Of a stretch of DNA of 5,869 nt, positions 4,705 to 5,869 are shown piece by piece. Position 1 is the first letter of the stretch; the number at the start of each line of letters is the position of its first letter. The notes under the pieces are model-generated. The model saw only the letters and a list, made by a program, of their open reading frames with translations. It searched no databases and was not told the DNA's origin. This DNA comes from Verrucomicrobiota bacterium. Lineage in GTDB: Bacteria; Verrucomicrobiota; Verrucomicrobiia; Opitutales; Opitutaceae. The stretch is from contig JAURJO010000022.1 in assembly GCA_030832235.1 (NCBI GenBank), positions 1-5,869 on the forward strand. The letters run 5' to 3'. The translations under genes and the position numbers were made by a program.

Positions 4705-5869
4705 CTACTTCAGGATCTTGAACATGCTCGCGTAGTCGTCGGTCCAGAGCGGGATGTCGGTGCGCGCCGGCGCGACCGGGCTCGCGACCGCCCGGAGGGC
4801 TTCGCGCGACATAAATTCCTTGTTCTTGCTCAGCACCATGAAGGTGGCGGCGTAGAACCACCAGCCGCCGTCCTCGTCCTCCCCGGCGCCATCGTCACTG
4901 TCGATGCTGAGCACATCGTAGCCGAGCAGACGCGCCGCGTTTTCAACCACCGGCCGCAGGTCGAGGTAGCGGTTCGAGATGTTAACGATGATCGCGCCGT
5001 CGGGTTTGAGGTGCCGCTGGTAGATCTCGAACGCCTCGCGCGTGAGGAGGTGCACCGGAACAGCATCGCTGCTGAAGGCGTCCATGATCAGCAGATCGAA
5101 GTTCTGCGGCGGCTCCCGCTCCATCACGAGCCGCGCGTCGCCCACGGCCAGCTCGATCTTCGCTTTGCTGAGCGCCAGATAGGTGAACGGCTTCCGCGCG
5201 ATATCGACCACCTGCGGATTTATCTCATAGATGCGCATGACGTCGCCGGCCTTGCCATAAGCGGCCACGGTGCCGACGCCGAGCCCCAGCAGCCCGATGC
5301 GTTGATTCTCCTGCCGCGGGAAATTTCGCAGCGCCAGGCCGAGTCCGCTCCGGGGAGGAAAGTAGGACGTCGGCTGCGCGGCGCGATCCGGTGCCGTGAA
5401 CTGCAACCCGTGCGTGATGCGACCGTGCTGCAGCACGTGATGATGCGAAAGCGGGTTGTCCTTCTCGTACTCGAAGACTGACAGCACTCCGTAAAAATTG
5501 CGCCCACTCACCACCGCCCCCCGCGAAGTGTTCCGGATCTGGAGGCCGAGCGAAAAGGCGAGCGCCACCGTGCCCACTGCCAAAATACCGCAAACCGAAC
5601 CATGCCAGTTCCAGGACTTTCCCCGGCGAAAGAAACCAACCCCGAGGACAATACCGCCTGCCAGCGCCCAGACGACCCACCCCTTCCGCGCGAAGTCGTC
5701 CCACGCGAACGAGGCGGACGGGCTTAGCCATCCTTCCCCCCGCAGCCACGAACCGCTGCCCGCGGCCGCCAGCTGCAGTCCCCAAACGCCCCCGAGGGCC
5801 AGGATCACCGCCAGCAGCCGCCATGAACCCTCCGTCATCGCGCCGCGGCCGCGCCACACCACCAGGGCC
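4705..5869 (-). CDS. Membrane protein with spermidine-synthase-like SAM-dependent domain (N-terminus cut by right window edge)
   Basis: The frame is open to the window end and stops with TAG at 4705-4707. Residues are numbered from the GTG at 5862; ATG 5838 is another internal option, but the frame continues to 5869, so the true start is probably outside. Three hydrophobic helices are visible (about 14-34, 62-78, 88-107), then the entry strand RNFYGVLSVFEYE (121-133), HVLQHGRITHGLQ (142-154), and a Rossmann SAM-binding domain: GLGVGT (193-198), acidic Glu213 after strand 2 (IYEINP), VGDARL (240-245), and LLIMDAFSSDAVPVHLLT (257-274). The ending LWTDDYASMFKIL is typical of the fused membrane/spermidine-synthase family. 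Full-length relatives usually have more transmembrane segments before this domain. The canonical GGGDG loop of true spermidine synthases is replaced, so it may be a methyltransferase or other transferase, not a polyamine enzyme. An acidic loop (321-333) precedes the last strands. The alpha/beta hydrolase follows 34 nt downstream. Confidence 0.87.
   Translation of the reverse strand, partial: ALVVWRGRGAMTEGSWRLLAVILALGGVWGLQLAAAGSGSWLRGEGWLSPSASFAWDDFARKGWVVWALAGGIVLGVGFFRRGKSWNWHGSVCGILAVGTVALAFSLGLQIRNTSRGAVVSGRNFYGVLSVFEYEKDNPLSHHHVLQHGRITHGLQFTAPDRAAQPTSYFPPRSGLGLALRNFPRQENQRIGLLGLGVGTVAAYGKAGDVMRIYEINPQVVDIARKPFTYLALSKAKIELAVGDARLVMEREPPQNFDLLIMDAFSSDAVPVHLLTREAFEIYQRHLKPDGAIIVNISNRYLDLRPVVENAARLLGYDVLSIDSDDGAGEDEDGGWWFYAATFMVLSKNKEFMSREALRAVASPVAPARTDIPLWTDDYASMFKILK

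Noticed and set aside
4576..5481. A 301-residue plus-strand open frame over the hydrolase/transferase junction.
   Set aside because: It overlaps two well-supported minus-strand genes and shows no domain signature; its His/Arg/Asp-rich makeup is typical of an antisense shadow.

Overview
The window is GC-rich, densely coded bacterial DNA. The pairing of a secreted Cys-type sulfatase with a secreted DUF1080 (3-keto-disaccharide hydrolase) protein, together with the base composition, suggests the Planctomycetes/Verrucomicrobia group, possibly an Opitutaceae-like verrucomicrobium. That placement is inference; no rRNA or other phylogenetic marker is present. There are six genes, two of them cut by the window edges, in three apparent transcription units. 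No tRNA, rRNA, CRISPR array, insertion sequence or phage gene was seen.

Unit 1 (minus strand, 1-1239): a YdhF-type aldo/keto reductase, followed 34 nt downstream by the N-terminal part of an LLM-class (luciferase-like, alkanesulfonate monooxygenase-type) flavin monooxygenase that runs off the left edge. The second gene is easy to miss because it has no stop codon inside the window.

Unit 2 (plus strand, 1393-3718) is divergent from unit 1 across a 153-nt intergenic region. It holds an exported sulfatase with an intact formylglycine motif, then, after 64 nt, an exported DUF1080 protein. Together they look like a small periplasmic module for desulfating and cleaving a glycan or glycoside.

Unit 3 (minus strand, 3741-5869) converges on unit 2 with only 22 nt between the stop codons. 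Its first gene is a membrane protein with a C-terminal spermidine-synthase-like/SAM-dependent transferase domain, cut at its N-terminus by the right edge. Its second gene is a membrane-anchored or exported alpha/beta hydrolase with a complete Ser-Asp-His triad.

Units 1 and 2 share a possible theme of releasing sulfur or carbon from sulfated or sulfonated organics, but this rests only on gene family and proximity. None of the four visible complete-gene starts has a recognisable Shine-Dalgarno site at normal spacing. I found no clear evidence of a wholly new system. The most noteworthy points are the sulfatase/DUF1080 pair next to a sulfonate-monooxygenase-type gene, and the membrane-fused spermidine-synthase-like protein with a divergent SAM-binding loop.
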